From positions 2,554,305 through 2,618,304 of the forward strand of contig OX453287.1 in the NCBI GenBank assembly GCA_949710005.1: DNA of 64,000 nucleotides, read 5' to 3'. This DNA comes from Ricordea florida. Taxonomy: Eukaryota > Cnidaria > Anthozoa > Corallimorpharia > Ricordeidae. Within the stretch, counting starts at the first letter, position 1; each line of letters opens with the position of its first letter. A program made the translations under genes and the position numbers. The notes beneath the pieces were generated by a model, which saw only the letters and a list, made by a program, of their open reading frames with translations, was not told the DNA's origin and ran no database searches. This document shows positions 49,501 through 59,128 of the stretch, piece after piece.

Positions 49501-52500
49501 ACCCGCTGCGATAGGTCGAGAGTGGATGCCGAGAAATTCGGCTCAGTTTTCGGTACAATATAGCCAGCGGTTTCTAACAGAAGGTACGCTATATAAACTG
49601 CTAGATTGTGTCTTAAAGAAAAAAATCTGTCTAGGCTGTACAAGATACAGCAACGAGCTACCAAGTACATTTATGAGCAATAAATCGAGCATTAGCTGTG
49701 CAGAGTTAAAATTTGATTCACTATAAAAAATTCAATGTAACTTTGCTTTTTAAAAATTAATATATTAATAAGAAAGTAATTAATAAATGCTATTACTGTC
49801 TGAAACCAAAGAGATAAAATATTCTGACAAAGTTGTTAAAAGTATCTAGATTTACCAGTGTTTTAGATGTCTAAAATGTTCTAATTTGTGCCTCAAAATA
49901 CTGGATAATGAGTCTCAGAGAGTCTCGAAATTCAAAATTTTCTTGGGCGGCACGTCCCCAGACCACCCTAGAGGGCAAGCCATGTCATGCTTGCTTTGGC
50001 TGTTTCGCAATATTTTGCTGTACTGCGCCTTTCGCCATATCACGCCCCATGTGATTACCTTTACTAAATGCCACACCTGAAACACGGGTCAGTAAGACCT
50101 TTTTCATTACAGTCACGTCTTCCTCGAAATACCATTTTTCTTTTGGTATTTTATTAGCCCCTCTGAGATTTACGACAAGGAAAGACATACTGGATCGAAA
50201 TCTCATCGCCATACCCGTCGGCAACTCGGTAAAACTGGACTGTTCAGCGAAGGGCTATCCACATCCCACTGTAAAATGGTACAAGGACGGAGTGTTATTC
50301 ACACAGAGGAAAAATGGAAAGCTTTATTTGGGCACCAGGACAACTATTTTAAGTATGAAAGACGTTGTACCGAGTGATAGTGGGATGTATATGTGCAATG
50401 TCAGCAACCCTTATGGATGGATCAACCATTCCTACATGATTGATGTACATGGTAAGCAGAGACCGTTAATTCTCTTTAAAAGCTTATACCGTCTAAATGC
50501 CAGATAAGAGAGCTAACTCGGTAAATTTTAAGTGCTGCAGATCACTTTCTGAAATTCTCAATGAGTTTCAGTCCTAGTATTGCTATGAGAAAATCAAAAA
50601 CAGGTCTAGAAAAACGTTTTCAGAACTAAGTTGGAATCGAATCCACGATATCCGGAACAGACCTCCCTTTGGTCTCACTACAGGCCGATCGGGGAAAACA
50701 AAGGCGGCCTGATATTTGCAAGTGAACGCACGTTTGGTGGTGACATGTCTTACTTATCAGCCACTTAGACAAACTAAGCGCCTTGACAGTCGTCAGCTTC
50801 TAAATGAAATGTCTACTTCGCACTGTCTTTCCTACAAGCTAGCTTTTGAAGAGCATTTTTGGGCGCAAAAGGATATCTGTCTTTCTCTGCGTCTTTTCTG
50901 CTTATTGACTGTCGTGTTGATTCTTGTTTTCTCCTGTAGAACGAGTTCGTGCCAAGCCTGTGGTGCTGCCCATGGAAAACGTTACTGTGTCAGAAGGCGA
51001 TAATGCCACCATGTTGTGTAAGGCTTTAAGTGATTCCATGCCTCGCTTTCAATGGTTACGTTGGTTTCCATGGCGTTCAAGCGACTCCAGAAACGGCAGT
51101 CAGATTGAAAGTCCGCACTACGAAGTCATCAAACAAACCGAGCAGGACCCAAACGGGCGCCTCGTCCTACCAAAGAGTAACAAGAAATTTGATTTTCATG
51201 GCGTCAAGTTAACTCTTACTAATGTTACGAAAAAGGACGAAGGAAAATACACTTGCATTGTGGGAAATGCTGTTGGTTACGCTGTACAAGAAGCTTACCT
51301 CAAAGTTACATTGATTTCAGGTATGAGAATAGTTAACTGTTTCGTGACCATGGGTTTAGACACATAGAAATCACGGCAAGGTGTCCACAAAAGACGTTGT
51401 CAGAAAAAAAACTTGACATTTCCCTTAGGAATTTCGCGACAATAGCGCTTGAACCCGCTGCGATAGGTCGAGAGTGGATGCCGAGAAATTCGGCTCAGTT
51501 ATCGGTACAATATAGCCAGCGGTTTCTAACAGAAGGTACGCTATATAAACTGCTAGATTGTGTCTTAAAGAAAAAAATCTGTCTAGGCTGTACAAGATAC
51601 AGCAACGAGCTACCAAGTACATTTATGAGCAATAAATCGAGCATTAGCTGTGCAGAGTTAAAATTTGATTCACTATAAAAAATTCAATGTAACTTTGCTT
51701 TTTAAAAATTAATATATTAATAAGAAAGTAATTAATAAATGCTATTACTGTCTGAAACCAAAGAGATAAAATATTCTGACAAAGTTGTTAAAAGTATCTA
51801 GATTTACCAGTGTTTTAGATGTCTAAAATGTTCTAATTTGTGCCTCAAAATACTGGATAATGAGTCTCAGAGAGTCTCGAAATTCAAAATTTTCTTGGGC
51901 GGCACGTCCCCAGACCACCCTAGAGGGCAAGCCATGTCATGCTTGCTTTGGCTGTTTCGCAATATTTTGCTGTACTGCGCCTTTCGCCATATCACGCCCC
52001 ATGTGATTACCTTTACTAAATGCCACACCTGAAACACGGGTCAGTAAGACCTTTTTCATTACAGTCACGTCTTCCTCGAAATACCATTTTTCTTTTGGTA
52101 TTTTATTAGCCCCTCTGAGATTTACGACAAGGAAAGACATACTGGATCGAAATCTCATCGCCATACCCGTCGGCAACTCGGTAAAACTGGACTGTTCAGC
52201 GAAGGGCTATCCACATCCCACTGTAAAATGGTACAAGGACGGAGTGTTATTCACACAGAGGAAAAATGGAAAGCTTTATTTGGGCACCAGGACAACTATT
52301 TTAAGTATGAAAGACGTTGTACCGAGTGATAGTGGGATGTATATGTGCAATGTCAGCAACCCTTATGGATGGATCAACCATTCCTACATGATTGATGTAC
52401 ATGGTAAGCAGAGACCGTTAATTCTCTTTAAAAGCTTATACCGTCTAAATGCCAGATAAGAGAGCTAACTCGGTAAATTTTAAGTGCTGCAGATCACTTT

Positions 52501-55500
52501 CTGAAATTCTCAATGAGTTTCAGTCCTAGTATTGCTATGAGAAAATCAAAAACAGGTCTAGAAAAACGTTTTCAGAACTAAGTTGGAATCGAATCCACGA
52601 TATCCGGAACAGACCTCCCTTTGGTCTCACTACAGGCCGATCGGGGAAAACAAAGGCGGCCTGATATTTGCAAGTGAACGCACGTTTGGTGGTGACATGT
52701 CTTACTTATCAGCCACTTAGACAAACTAAGCGCCTTGACAGTCGTCAGCTTCTAAATGAAATGTCTACTTCGCACTGTCTTTCCTACAAGCTAGCTTTTG
52801 AAGAGCATTTTTGGGCGCAAAAGGATATCTGTCTTTCTCTGCGTCTTTTCTGCTTATTGACTGTCGTGTTGATTCTTGTTTTCTCCTGTAGAACGAGTTC
52901 GTGCCAAGCCTGTGGTGCTGCCCATGGAAAACGTTACTGTGTCAGAAGGCGATAATACCACCATGTTGTGTAAGGCTTTAAGTGATTCCATGCCTCGCTT
53001 TCAATGGTTACGTTGGTTTCCATGGCGTTCAAGCGACTCCAGAAACGGCAGTCAGATTGAAAGTCCGCACTACGAAGTCATCAAACAAACCGAGCAGGAC
53101 CCAAACGGGCGCCTCGTCCTACCAAAGAGTAACAAGAAATTTGATTTTCATGGCGTCAAGTTAACTCTTACTAATGTTACGAAAAAGGACGAAGGAAAAT
53201 ACACTTGCATTGTGGGAAATGCTGTTGGTTACGCTGTACAAGAAGCTTACCTCAAAGTTACATTGATTTCAGGTATGAGAATAGTTAACTGTTTCGTGAC
53301 CATGGGTTTAGACACATAGAAATCACGGCAAGGTGTCCACAAAAGACGTTGTCAGAAAAAAAACTTGACATTTCCCTTAGGAATTTCGCGACAATAGCGC
53401 TTGAACCCGCTCCGATAGGTCGAGAGTGGATGCCGAGAAATTCGGCTCAGTTTTCGGTACAATATAGCCAGCGGTTTCTAACAGAAGGTACGCTATATAA
53501 ACTGCTAGATTGTGTCTTAAAGAAAAAAATCTGTCTAGGCTGTACAAGATACAGCAACGAGCTACCAAGTACATTTATGAGCAATAAATCGAGCATTAGC
53601 TGTGCAGAGTTAAAATTTGATTCACTATAAAAAATTCAATGTAACTTTGCTTTTTAAAAATTAATATATTAATAAGAAAGTAATTAATAAATGCTATTAC
53701 TGTCTGAAACCAAAGAGATAAAATATTCTGACAAAGTTGTTAAAAGTATCTAGATTTACCAGTGTTTTAGATGTCTAAAATGTTCTAATTTGTGCCTCAA
53801 AATACTGGATAATGAGTCTCAGAGAGTCTCGAAATTCAAAATTTTCTTGGGCGGCACGTCCCCAGACCACCCTAGAGGGCAAGCCATGTCATGCTTGCTT
53901 TGGCTGTTTCGCAATATTTTGCTGTACTGCGCCTTTCGCCATATCACGCCCCATGTGATTACCTTTACTAAATGCCACACCTGAAACACGGGTCAGTAAG
54001 ACCTTTTTCATTACAGTCACGTCTTCCTCGAAATACCATTTTTCTTTTGGTATTTTATTAGCCCCTCTGAGATTTACGACAAGGAAAGACATACTGGATC
54101 GAAATCTCATCGCCATACCCGTCGGCAACTCGGTAAAACTGGACTGTTCAGCGAAGGGCTATCCACATCCCACTGTAAAATGGTACAAGGACGGAGTGTT
54201 ATTCACACAGAGGAAAAATGGAAAGCTTTATTTGGGCACCAGGACAACTATTTTAAGTATGAAAGACGTTGTACCGAGTGATAGTGGGATGTATATGTGC
54301 AATGTCAGCAACCCTTATGGATGGATCAACCATTCCTACATGATTGATGTACATGGTAAGCAGAGACCGTTAATTCTCTTTAAAAGCTTATACCGTCTAA
54401 ATGCCAGATAAGAGAGCTAACTCGGTAAATTTTAAGTGCTGCAGATCACTTTCTGAAATTCTCAATGAGTTTCAGTCCTAGTATTGCTATGAGAAAATCA
54501 AAAACAGGTCTAGAAAAACGTTTTCAGAACTAAGTTGGAATCGAATCCACGATATCCGGAACAGACCTCCCTTTGGTCTCACTACAGGCCGATCGGGGAA
54601 AACAAAGGCGGCCTGATATTTGCAAGTGAACGCACGTTTGGTGGTGACATGTCTTACTTATCAGCCACTTAGACAAACTAAGCGCCTTGACAGTCGTCAG
54701 CTTCTAAATGAAATGTCTACTTCGCACTGTCTTTCCTACAAGCTAGCTTTTGAAGAGCATTTTTGGGCGCAAAAGGATATCTGTCTTTCTCTGCGTCTTT
54801 TCTGCTTATTGACTGTCGTGTTGATTCTTGTTTTCTCCTGTAGAACGAGTTCGTGCCAAGCCTGTGGTGCTGCCCATGGAAAACGTTACTGTGTCAGAAG
54901 GCGATAATACCACCATGTTGTGTAAGGCTTTAAGTGATTCCATGCCTCGCTTTCAATGGTTACGTTGGTTTCCATGGCGTTCAAGCGACTCCAGAAACGG
55001 CAGTCAGATTGAAAGTCCGCACTACGAAGTCATCAAACAAACCGAGCAGGACCCAAACGGGCGCCTCGTCCTACCAAAGAGTAACAAGAAATTTGATTTT
55101 CATGGCGTCAAGTTAACTCTTACTAATGTTACGAAAAAGGACGAAGGAAAATACACTTGCATTGTGGGAAATGCTGTTGGTTACGCTGTACAAGAAGCTT
55201 ACCTCAAAGTTACATTGATTTCAGGTATGAGAATAGTTAACTGTTTCGTGACCATGGGTTTAGACACATAGAAATCACGGCAAGGTGTCCACAAAAGACG
55301 TTGTCAGAAAAAAAACTTGACATTTCCCTTAGGAATTTCGCGACAATAGCGCTTGAACCCGCTGCGATAGGTCGAGAGTGGATGCCGAGAAATTCGGCTC
55401 AGTTTTCGGTACAATATAGCCAGCGGTTTCTAACAGAAGGTACGCTATATAAACTGCTAGATTGTGTCTTAAAGAAAAAAATCTGTCTAGGCTGTACAAG

Positions 55501-58500
55501 ATACAGCAACGAGCTACCAAGTACATTTATGAGCAATAAATCGAGCATTAGCTGTGCAGAGTTAAAATTTGATTCACTATAAAAAATTCAATGTAACTTT
55601 GCTTTTTAAAAATTAATATATTAATAAGAAAGTAATTAATAAATGCTATTACTGTCTGAAACCAAAGAGATAAAATATTCTGACAAAGTTGTTAAAAGTA
55701 TCTAGATTTACCAGTGTTTTAGATGTCTAAAATGTTCTAATTTGTGCCTCAAAATACTGGATAATGAGTCTCAGAGAGTCTCGAAATTCAAAATTTTCTT
55801 GGGCGGCACGTCCCCAGACCACCCTAGAGGGCAAGCCATGTCATGCTTGCTTTGGCTGTTTCGCAATATTTTGCTGTACTGCGCCTTTCGCCATATCACG
55901 CCCCATGTGATTACCTTTACTAAATGCCACACCTGAAACACGGGTCAGTAAGACCTTTTTCATTACAGTCACGTCTTCCTCGAAATACCATTTTTCTTTT
56001 GGTATTTTATTAGCCCCTCTGAGATTTACGACAAGGAAAGACATACTGGATCGAAATCTCATCGCCATACCCGTCGGCAACTCGGTAAAACTGGACTGTT
56101 CAGCGAAGGGCTATCCACATCCCACTGTAAAATGGTACAAGGACGGAGTGTTATTCACACAGAGGAAAAATGGAAAGCTTTATTTGGGCACCAGGACAAC
56201 TATTTTAAGTATGAAAGACGTTGTACCGAGTGATAGTGGGATGTATATGTGCAATGTCAGCAACCCTTATGGATGGATCAACCATTCCTACATGATTGAT
56301 GTACATGGTAAGCAGAGACCGTTAATTCTCTTTAAAAGCTTATACCGTCTAAATGCCAGATAAGAGAGCTAACTCGGTAAATTTTAAGTGCTGCAGATCA
56401 CTTTCTGAAATTCTCAATGAGTTTCAGTCCTAGTATTGCTATGAGAAAATCAAAAACAGGTCTAGAAAAACGTTTTCAGAACTAAGTTGGAATCGAATCC
56501 ACGATATCCGGAACAGACCTCCCTTTGGTCTCACTACAGGCCGATCGGGGAAAACAAAGGCGGCCTGATATTTGCAAGTGAACGCACGTTTGGTGGTGAC
56601 ATGTCTTACTTATCAGCCACTTAGACAAACTAAGCGCCTTGACAGTCGTCAGCTTCTAAATGAAATGTCTACTTCGCACTGTCTTTCCTACAAGCTAGCT
56701 TTTGAAGAGCATTTTTGGGCGCAAAAGGATATCTGTCTTTCTCTGCGTCTTTTCTGCTTATTGACTGTCGTGTTGATTCTTGTTTTCTCCTGTAGAACGA
56801 GTTCGTGCCAAGCCTGTGGTGCTGCCCATGGAAAACGTTACTGTGTCAGAAGGCGATAATGCCACCATGTTGTGTAAGGCTTTAAGTGATTCCATGCCTC
56901 GCTTTCAATGGTTACGTTGGTTTCCATGGCGTTCAAGCGACTCCAGAAACGGCAGTCAGATTGAAAGTCCGCACTACGAAGTCATCAAACAAACCGAGCA
57001 GGACCCAAACGGGCGCCTCGTCCTACCAAAGAGTAACAAGAAATTTGATTTTCATGGCGTCAAGTTAACTCTTACTAATGTTACGAAAAAGGACGAAGGA
57101 AAATACACTTGCATTGTGGGAAATGCTGTTGGTTACGCTGTACAAGAAGCTTACCTCAAAGTTACATTGATTTCAGGTATGAGAATAGTTAACTGTTTCG
57201 TGACCATGGGTTTAGACACATAGAAATCACGGCAAGGTGTCCACAAAAGACGTTGTCAGAAAAAAAACTTGACATTTCCCTTAGGAATTTCGCGACAATA
57301 GCGCTTGAACCCGCTGCGATAGGTCGAGAGTGGATGCCGAGAAATTCGGCTCAGTTATCGGTACAATATAGCCAGCGGTTTCTAACAGAAGGTACGCTAT
57401 ATAAACTGCTAGATTGTGTCTTAAAGAAAAAAATCTGTCTAGGCTGTACAAGATACAGCAACGAGCTACCAAGTACATTTATGAGCAATAAATCGAGCAT
57501 TAGCTGTGCAGAGTTAAAATTTGATTCACTATAAAAAATTCAATGTAACTTTGCTTTTTAAAAATTAATATATTAATAAGAAAGTAATTAATAAATGCTA
57601 TTACTGTCTGAAACCAAAGAGATAAAATATTCTGACAAAGTTGTTAAAAGTATCTAGATTTACCAGTGTTTTAGATGTCTAAAATGTTCTAATTTGTGCC
57701 TCAAAATACTGGATAATGAGTCTCAGAGAGTCTCGAAATTCAAAATTTTCTTGGGCGGCACGTCCCCAGACCACCCTAGAGGGCAAGCCATGTCATGCTT
57801 GCTTTGGCTGTTTCGCAATATTTTGCTGTACTGCGCCTTTCGCCATATCACGCCCCATGTGATTACCTTTACTAAATGCCACACCTGAAACACGGGTCAG
57901 TAAGACCTTTTTCATTACAGTCACGTCTTCCTCGAAATACCATTTTTCTTTTGGTATTTTATTAGCCCCTCTGAGATTTACGACAAGGAAAGACATACTG
58001 GATCGAAATCTCATCGCCATACCCGTCGGCAACTCGGTAAAACTGGACTGTTCAGCGAAGGGCTATCCACATCCCACTGTAAAATGGTACAAGGACGGAG
58101 TGTTATTCACACAGAGGAAAAATGGAAAGCTTTATTTGGGCACCAGGACAACTATTTTAAGTATGAAAGACGTTGTACCGAGTGATAGTGGGATGTATAT
58201 GTGCAATGTCAGCAACCCTTATGGATGGATCAACCATTCCTACATGATTGATGTACATGGTAAGCAGAGACCGTTAATTCTCTTTAAAAGCTTATACCGT
58301 CTAAATGCCAGATAAGAGAGCTAACTCGGTAAATTTTAAGTGCTGCAGATCACTTTCTGAAATTCTCAATGAGTTTCAGTCCTAGTATTGCTATGAGAAA
58401 ATCAAAAACAGGTCTAGAAAAACGTTTTCAGAACTAAGTTGGAATCGAATCCACGATATCCGGAACAGACCTCCCTTTGGTCTCACTACAGGCCGATCGG

Positions 58501-59128
58501 GGAAAACAAAGGCGGCCTGATATTTGCAAGTGAACGCACGTTTGGTGGTGACATGTCTTACTTATCAGCCACTTAGACAAACTAAGCGCCTTGACAGTCG
58601 TCAGCTTCTAAATGAAATGTCTACTTCGCACTGTCTTTCCTACAAGCTAGCTTTTGAAGAGCATTTTTGGGCGCAAAAGGATATCTGTCTTTCTCTGCGT
58701 CTTTTCTGCTTATTGACTGTCGTGTTGATTCTTATTTTCTCCTGTAGAACGAGTTCGTGCCAAGCCTGTGGTGCTGCCCATGGAAAACGTTACTGTGTCA
58801 GAAGGCGATAATGCCACCATGTTGTGTAAGGCTTTAAGTGATTCCATGCCTCGCTTTCAATGGTTACGTTGGTTTCCATGGCGTTCAAGCGACTCCAGAA
58901 ACGGCAGTCAGATTGAAAGTCCGCACTACGAAGTCATCAAACAAACCGAGCAGGACCCAAACGGGCACCTCGTCCTACCAAAGAGTAACAAGAAATTTGA
59001 TTTTCATGGCGTCAAGTTAACTCTTACTAATGTTACGAAAAAGGACGAAGGAAAATACACTTGCATTGTGGGAAATGCTGTTGGTTACGCTGTACAAGAA
59101 ACTTACCTCAAAGTTACATTGATTTCAG
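21415..59128 (+). CDS. FGFR: FGF-receptor-like gene, extracellular exons (3' partial)
   Basis: Visible order: signal-peptide exon (21415-21490), Ig D1 exon (26793-27077), 36-nt linker exon (27770-27805), then 16 alternating D2 and D3 exons in a tandem array. All internal exons begin and end in phase 1, so they join in frame in any number. FGFRs bind FGF and heparan sulfate through D2-D3 and signal through a cytoplasmic tyrosine kinase. D2 here has the FGFR signature VVPSDSGMY plus NPYGWINHSYMIDV, and D3 has FQW, TNVTKKDEGKYTC and GNAVGYAVQEAYL. No transmembrane or kinase exon is present up to 64000. The gene therefore either continues beyond the window or ends as a secreted form (FGFRL1-like or a soluble decoy). 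The span given runs from start codon to last supported exon and is not one continuous frame. Confidence 0.85.
21860..22430. repeat. Decayed interspersed repeats with TTCGAAAAT words
   Basis: CCATTCGACGAAATTTTCG near 21877 is echoed by CTCGTGTTCCATTC near 22010 and by CCATTCGACACCGAAATT at 22365. It suggests an old foldback element and a second fragment of the same kind. Boundaries are uncertain. Confidence 0.45.
23628..23735. repeat. Near-perfect 53-bp-arm palindrome
   Basis: The arms at 23628-23680 and 23683-23735 are reverse complements with a single mismatch (CAGCCG against CGACTG) and only two bases (GT) between them. The 12-base direct repeat GGATTTCTATAG flanks it (23619-23630 and 23736-23747), as expected for a target duplication. 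It is probably a compact foldback element; the DNA could extrude a cruciform. Confidence 0.92.
24491..24703. mobile_element. Foldback MITE with TAGCCTGCGAACAGG termini
   Basis: The left end TAGCCTGCGAACAGGCTCCC and the right end GGGAGCCTGTTCGCAGGCTA are exact reverse complements. The interior is GC-rich, with GCGAGCGGGACGAGCC and repeated ATTCGCTTCGCTC words, unlike its AT-rich surroundings. Confidence 0.88.
24979..25004. repeat. 12-bp-arm hairpin
   Basis: CAGGAGCCCATC and GATGGGCTCCTG are exact reverse complements around GT. Confidence 0.8.
26345..26555. repeat. C-run-rich low-complexity sequence
   Basis: Several C runs of 6-18 bases alternate with GACATGCCCCCC, GATGGCCCCC and similar words. 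It looks like a decayed repeat and is prone to sequencing error. Confidence 0.6.
26793..27077 (+). CDS. FGFR: FGFR-like exon: Ig domain D1
   Basis: Acceptor TTTTTGTAG ends at 26792 and the donor GTGAGT starts at 27078; the exon is phase 1-1 and encodes 95 residues. It forms one I-set Ig domain: Cys24 (RLPCLV), Trp39 (YRWDKN), then the Asp71-x-Gly-x-Tyr-x-Cys77 motif (DTGKYTCVV). The opening PQGHKIRLPC resembles the start of D1 in FGFRs. D1 is known to be autoinhibitory and dispensable for FGF binding. The frame stays open past the donor into intron sequence until 27157, but the donor is strong and the Ig fold is complete before it. The closing strand is TRKFTLDLYIN. Confidence 0.9.
27311..27370. 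repeat. 19-bp-arm hairpin
   Basis: CCCTTTAAACCCCGACTCC and GGAGTCGGGGTTTGAAGGG are reverse complements with one mismatch, around 22 bases. Confidence 0.8.
27380..27720. repeat. Diverged copy of the 106-bp satellite in an FGFR-like intron
   Basis: About three units with TTTGATCCACAG, GATGAAAAAG, AGAACCACACTGTATAGT and CAGTACAGTACTGTTCAG, clearly the same family as 10805-13330, in the same orientation and more diverged. Confidence 0.88.
27770..27805 (+). CDS. FGFR: FGFR-like linker micro-exon
   Basis: Acceptor ATTTTCTAG ends at 27769; donor GTAAGA starts at 27806. The 36-nt exon is phase 1-1 and encodes G-PTRHQENKSAI. It sits where FGFRs have the D1-D2 linker. The vertebrate linker carries an acidic box; this segment is polar but not acidic. 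The splice sites are good and the phase fits, but a 12-residue exon cannot be proven by sequence alone. Skipping it would also keep the frame. Confidence 0.6.
   Translation, partial: VQQGIRKTNRQ
27806..28687 (+). other. FGFR-like intron before the array
   Basis: It contains a relict of a KIAA1958/Crypton-like gene (28252-28434). The homology shared with array units begins at 28601 (CCACACCTGAAAC). Confidence 0.7.
28252..28434 (+). pseudogene. Relict N-terminus of a KIAA1958/Crypton-like gene
   Basis: From the ATG at 28252 the frame reads MASRCEIVDEEYIEEFKDKS, then after a stop KKKSTEYWKNVLK, and after two more stops FQANLKEYDLGL. The pattern (a short acidic start, K-K-S-T, W-K-N-V, then F-Q-A-N-L-x-E-Y) is the N-terminus of the KIAA1958-like/DUF3504 tyrosine-recombinase relatives that are abundant in coral genomes. 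Stops at 28318, 28363 and 28366 break it, and nothing of the family follows 28434. It is a decayed fragment inside an intron. The family call is from memory of its typical N-terminus. Confidence 0.5.
28688..28981 (+). CDS. FGFR: FGFR-like D2 exon, copy 1
   Basis: Acceptor TTTTATTAG ends at 28687 and donor GTAAGC starts at 28982; phase 1-1, 98 residues. Ig landmarks are Cys29 (KLDCSAKG), Trp41 (VKWYKDG) and Asp74-x-Gly-x-Tyr-x-Cys80 (SDSGMYMC). VVPSD and NPYGWINHSYMIDV match the FGFR D2 signature (VVPSDxGNYTC, then YGSINHTYxLDV in vertebrates). D2 carries heparin- and FGF-binding surfaces in known FGFRs. Sequons are NVS and NHS. This copy differs from all later ones at four residues: Ala54, Arg55, Gln61 and Val64 in place of Gly, Lys, Arg and Ile. 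Confidence 0.93.
28982..29467 (+). other. D2-D3 intron of unit 1 (repeated in every unit)
   Basis: A GT-AG intron whose acceptor tract ends TTTTCTCCTGTAG. On the minus strand, 29150-29225 carries a tRNA-like pol III promoter pattern (B-box-like GATTCGATTCC, an A-box-like TAGTGAGACC upstream and a T run downstream). It may be an old SINE; I do not call a tRNA gene. Open frames in this intron are chance. Confidence 0.6.
29468..29848 (+). CDS. FGFR: FGFR-like D3 exon, copy 1
   Basis: Acceptor CTCCTGTAG ends at 29467; donor GTATGA starts at 29849; phase 1-1, 127 residues. It encodes a whole Ig domain: Cys27 (TMLCKALSD), Trp39 (RFQWLRW), Asp100-x-Gly-x-Tyr-x-Cys106 (DEGKYTCIV), then GNAVGYAVQEAYLKV. 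This parallels FGFR D3 (VCKVYSD, IQWIKH, RNVTFEDAGEYTC, GNSIGISFHSAWLTV). Vertebrate FGFRs split D3 between a constant exon and alternative IIIb/IIIc exons; here one exon encodes it all. The segment between Trp39 and Asp100 is longer than in vertebrates (WFPWRSSDSRNGS and KSNKKFDFHG). There are several N-glycosylation sequons (NVT, NAT, NGS, NVT). Confidence 0.93.
29849..30637 (+). other. Spacer intron between units (repeated 15 times)
   Basis: It links D3 of one unit to D2 of the next, with donor GTATGA and acceptor TTATTAG. About 650 bp of it (roughly 29895-30550) has no counterpart left of copy 1 or right of copy 16. No exon is seen in it. Confidence 0.8.
30638..31800 (+). CDS. FGFR: FGFR-like D2+D3 cassette, copy 2
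   Basis: D2 exon 30638-30931, D3 exon 31420-31800, same splice sites and phases as copy 1. D2 has the Gly54-Lys55-Arg61-Ile64 version found in all later copies. D3 is identical to copy 1. Intron marker CACTTGGAC; following spacer marker GCTGCGAT. Confidence 0.92.
32590..33752 (+). CDS. FGFR: FGFR-like D2+D3 cassette, copy 3
   Basis: D2 exon 32590-32883, D3 exon 33372-33752. Protein identical to copy 2. Intron marker CACTTAGAC; the following spacer has GCTGTGAT, shared only with the spacer after copy 1. Confidence 0.92.
34542..35704 (+). CDS. FGFR: FGFR-like D2+D3 cassette, copy 4
   Basis: D2 exon 34542-34835, D3 exon 35324-35704. Protein identical to copy 2. Intron marker CACTTGGAC, shared with copies 1 and 2; spacer marker GCTGCGAT. 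Confidence 0.92.
36494..37656 (+). CDS. FGFR: FGFR-like D2+D3 cassette, copy 5
   Basis: D2 exon 36494-36787, D3 exon 37276-37656. Protein identical to copy 2. Intron marker CACTTAGAC, as in all later copies; spacer GCTGCGAT. Confidence 0.92.
38446..39608 (+). CDS. FGFR: FGFR-like D2+D3 cassette, copy 6
   Basis: D2 exon 38446-38739, D3 exon 39228-39608. No difference from copy 5 seen at the marker sites. Confidence 0.92.
40398..41560 (+). CDS. FGFR: FGFR-like D2+D3 cassette, copy 7
   Basis: D2 exon 40398-40691, D3 exon 41180-41560. No difference from copy 5 seen at the marker sites. Confidence 0.92.
42350..43512 (+). CDS. FGFR: FGFR-like D2+D3 cassette, copy 8
   Basis: D2 exon 42350-42643, D3 exon 43132-43512. 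Exons as copy 5. The spacer that follows has a private change, CCTAGAGAGCAAG in place of CCTAGAGGGCAAG (near 44111). Confidence 0.92.
44302..45464 (+). CDS. FGFR: FGFR-like D2+D3 cassette, copy 9
   Basis: D2 exon 44302-44595, D3 exon 45084-45464. No difference from copy 5 seen at the marker sites. Confidence 0.92.
46254..47416 (+). CDS. FGFR: FGFR-like D2+D3 cassette, copy 10
   Basis: D2 exon 46254-46547, D3 exon 47036-47416. D3 has Thr23 in place of Ala (DNTTM), which keeps the glycosylation sequon. The spacer has GCTCCGAT, shared only with the spacer after copy 13. Confidence 0.92.
48206..49368 (+). CDS. FGFR: FGFR-like D2+D3 cassette, copy 11
   Basis: D2 exon 48206-48499, D3 exon 48988-49368. 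D3 has Thr23; the spacer has GCTGCGAT. Same combination as copy 14. Confidence 0.92.
50158..51320 (+). CDS. FGFR: FGFR-like D2+D3 cassette, copy 12
   Basis: D2 exon 50158-50451, D3 exon 50940-51320. D3 has Ala23; the spacer has CAGTTATCGG in place of CAGTTTTCGG. Same combination as copy 15. Confidence 0.92.
52110..53272 (+). CDS. FGFR: FGFR-like D2+D3 cassette, copy 13
   Basis: D2 exon 52110-52403, D3 exon 52892-53272. D3 has Thr23; the spacer has GCTCCGAT, matching copy 10. Confidence 0.92.
54062..55224 (+). CDS. FGFR: FGFR-like D2+D3 cassette, copy 14
   Basis: D2 exon 54062-54355, D3 exon 54844-55224. D3 has Thr23; the spacer has GCTGCGAT, matching copy 11. Confidence 0.92.
56014..57176 (+). 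CDS. FGFR: FGFR-like D2+D3 cassette, copy 15
   Basis: D2 exon 56014-56307, D3 exon 56796-57176. D3 has Ala23; the spacer has CAGTTATCGG, matching copy 12. This is the last unit with a full spacer after it. Confidence 0.92.
57966..59128 (+). CDS. FGFR: FGFR-like D2+D3 cassette, copy 16 (last)
   Basis: D2 exon 57966-58259, D3 exon 58748-59128. D2 is identical to copies 2-15. D3 has two private changes, Arg74 to His (NGHLVLP) and Ala119 to Thr (VQETYLK). The acceptor tract has CTTATTTTCTCC in place of CTTGTTTTCTCC. The donor GTATGA is intact at 59129, so splicing to a further phase-1 exon is expected; similarity to the array ends about 45 bases later. Confidence 0.92.
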
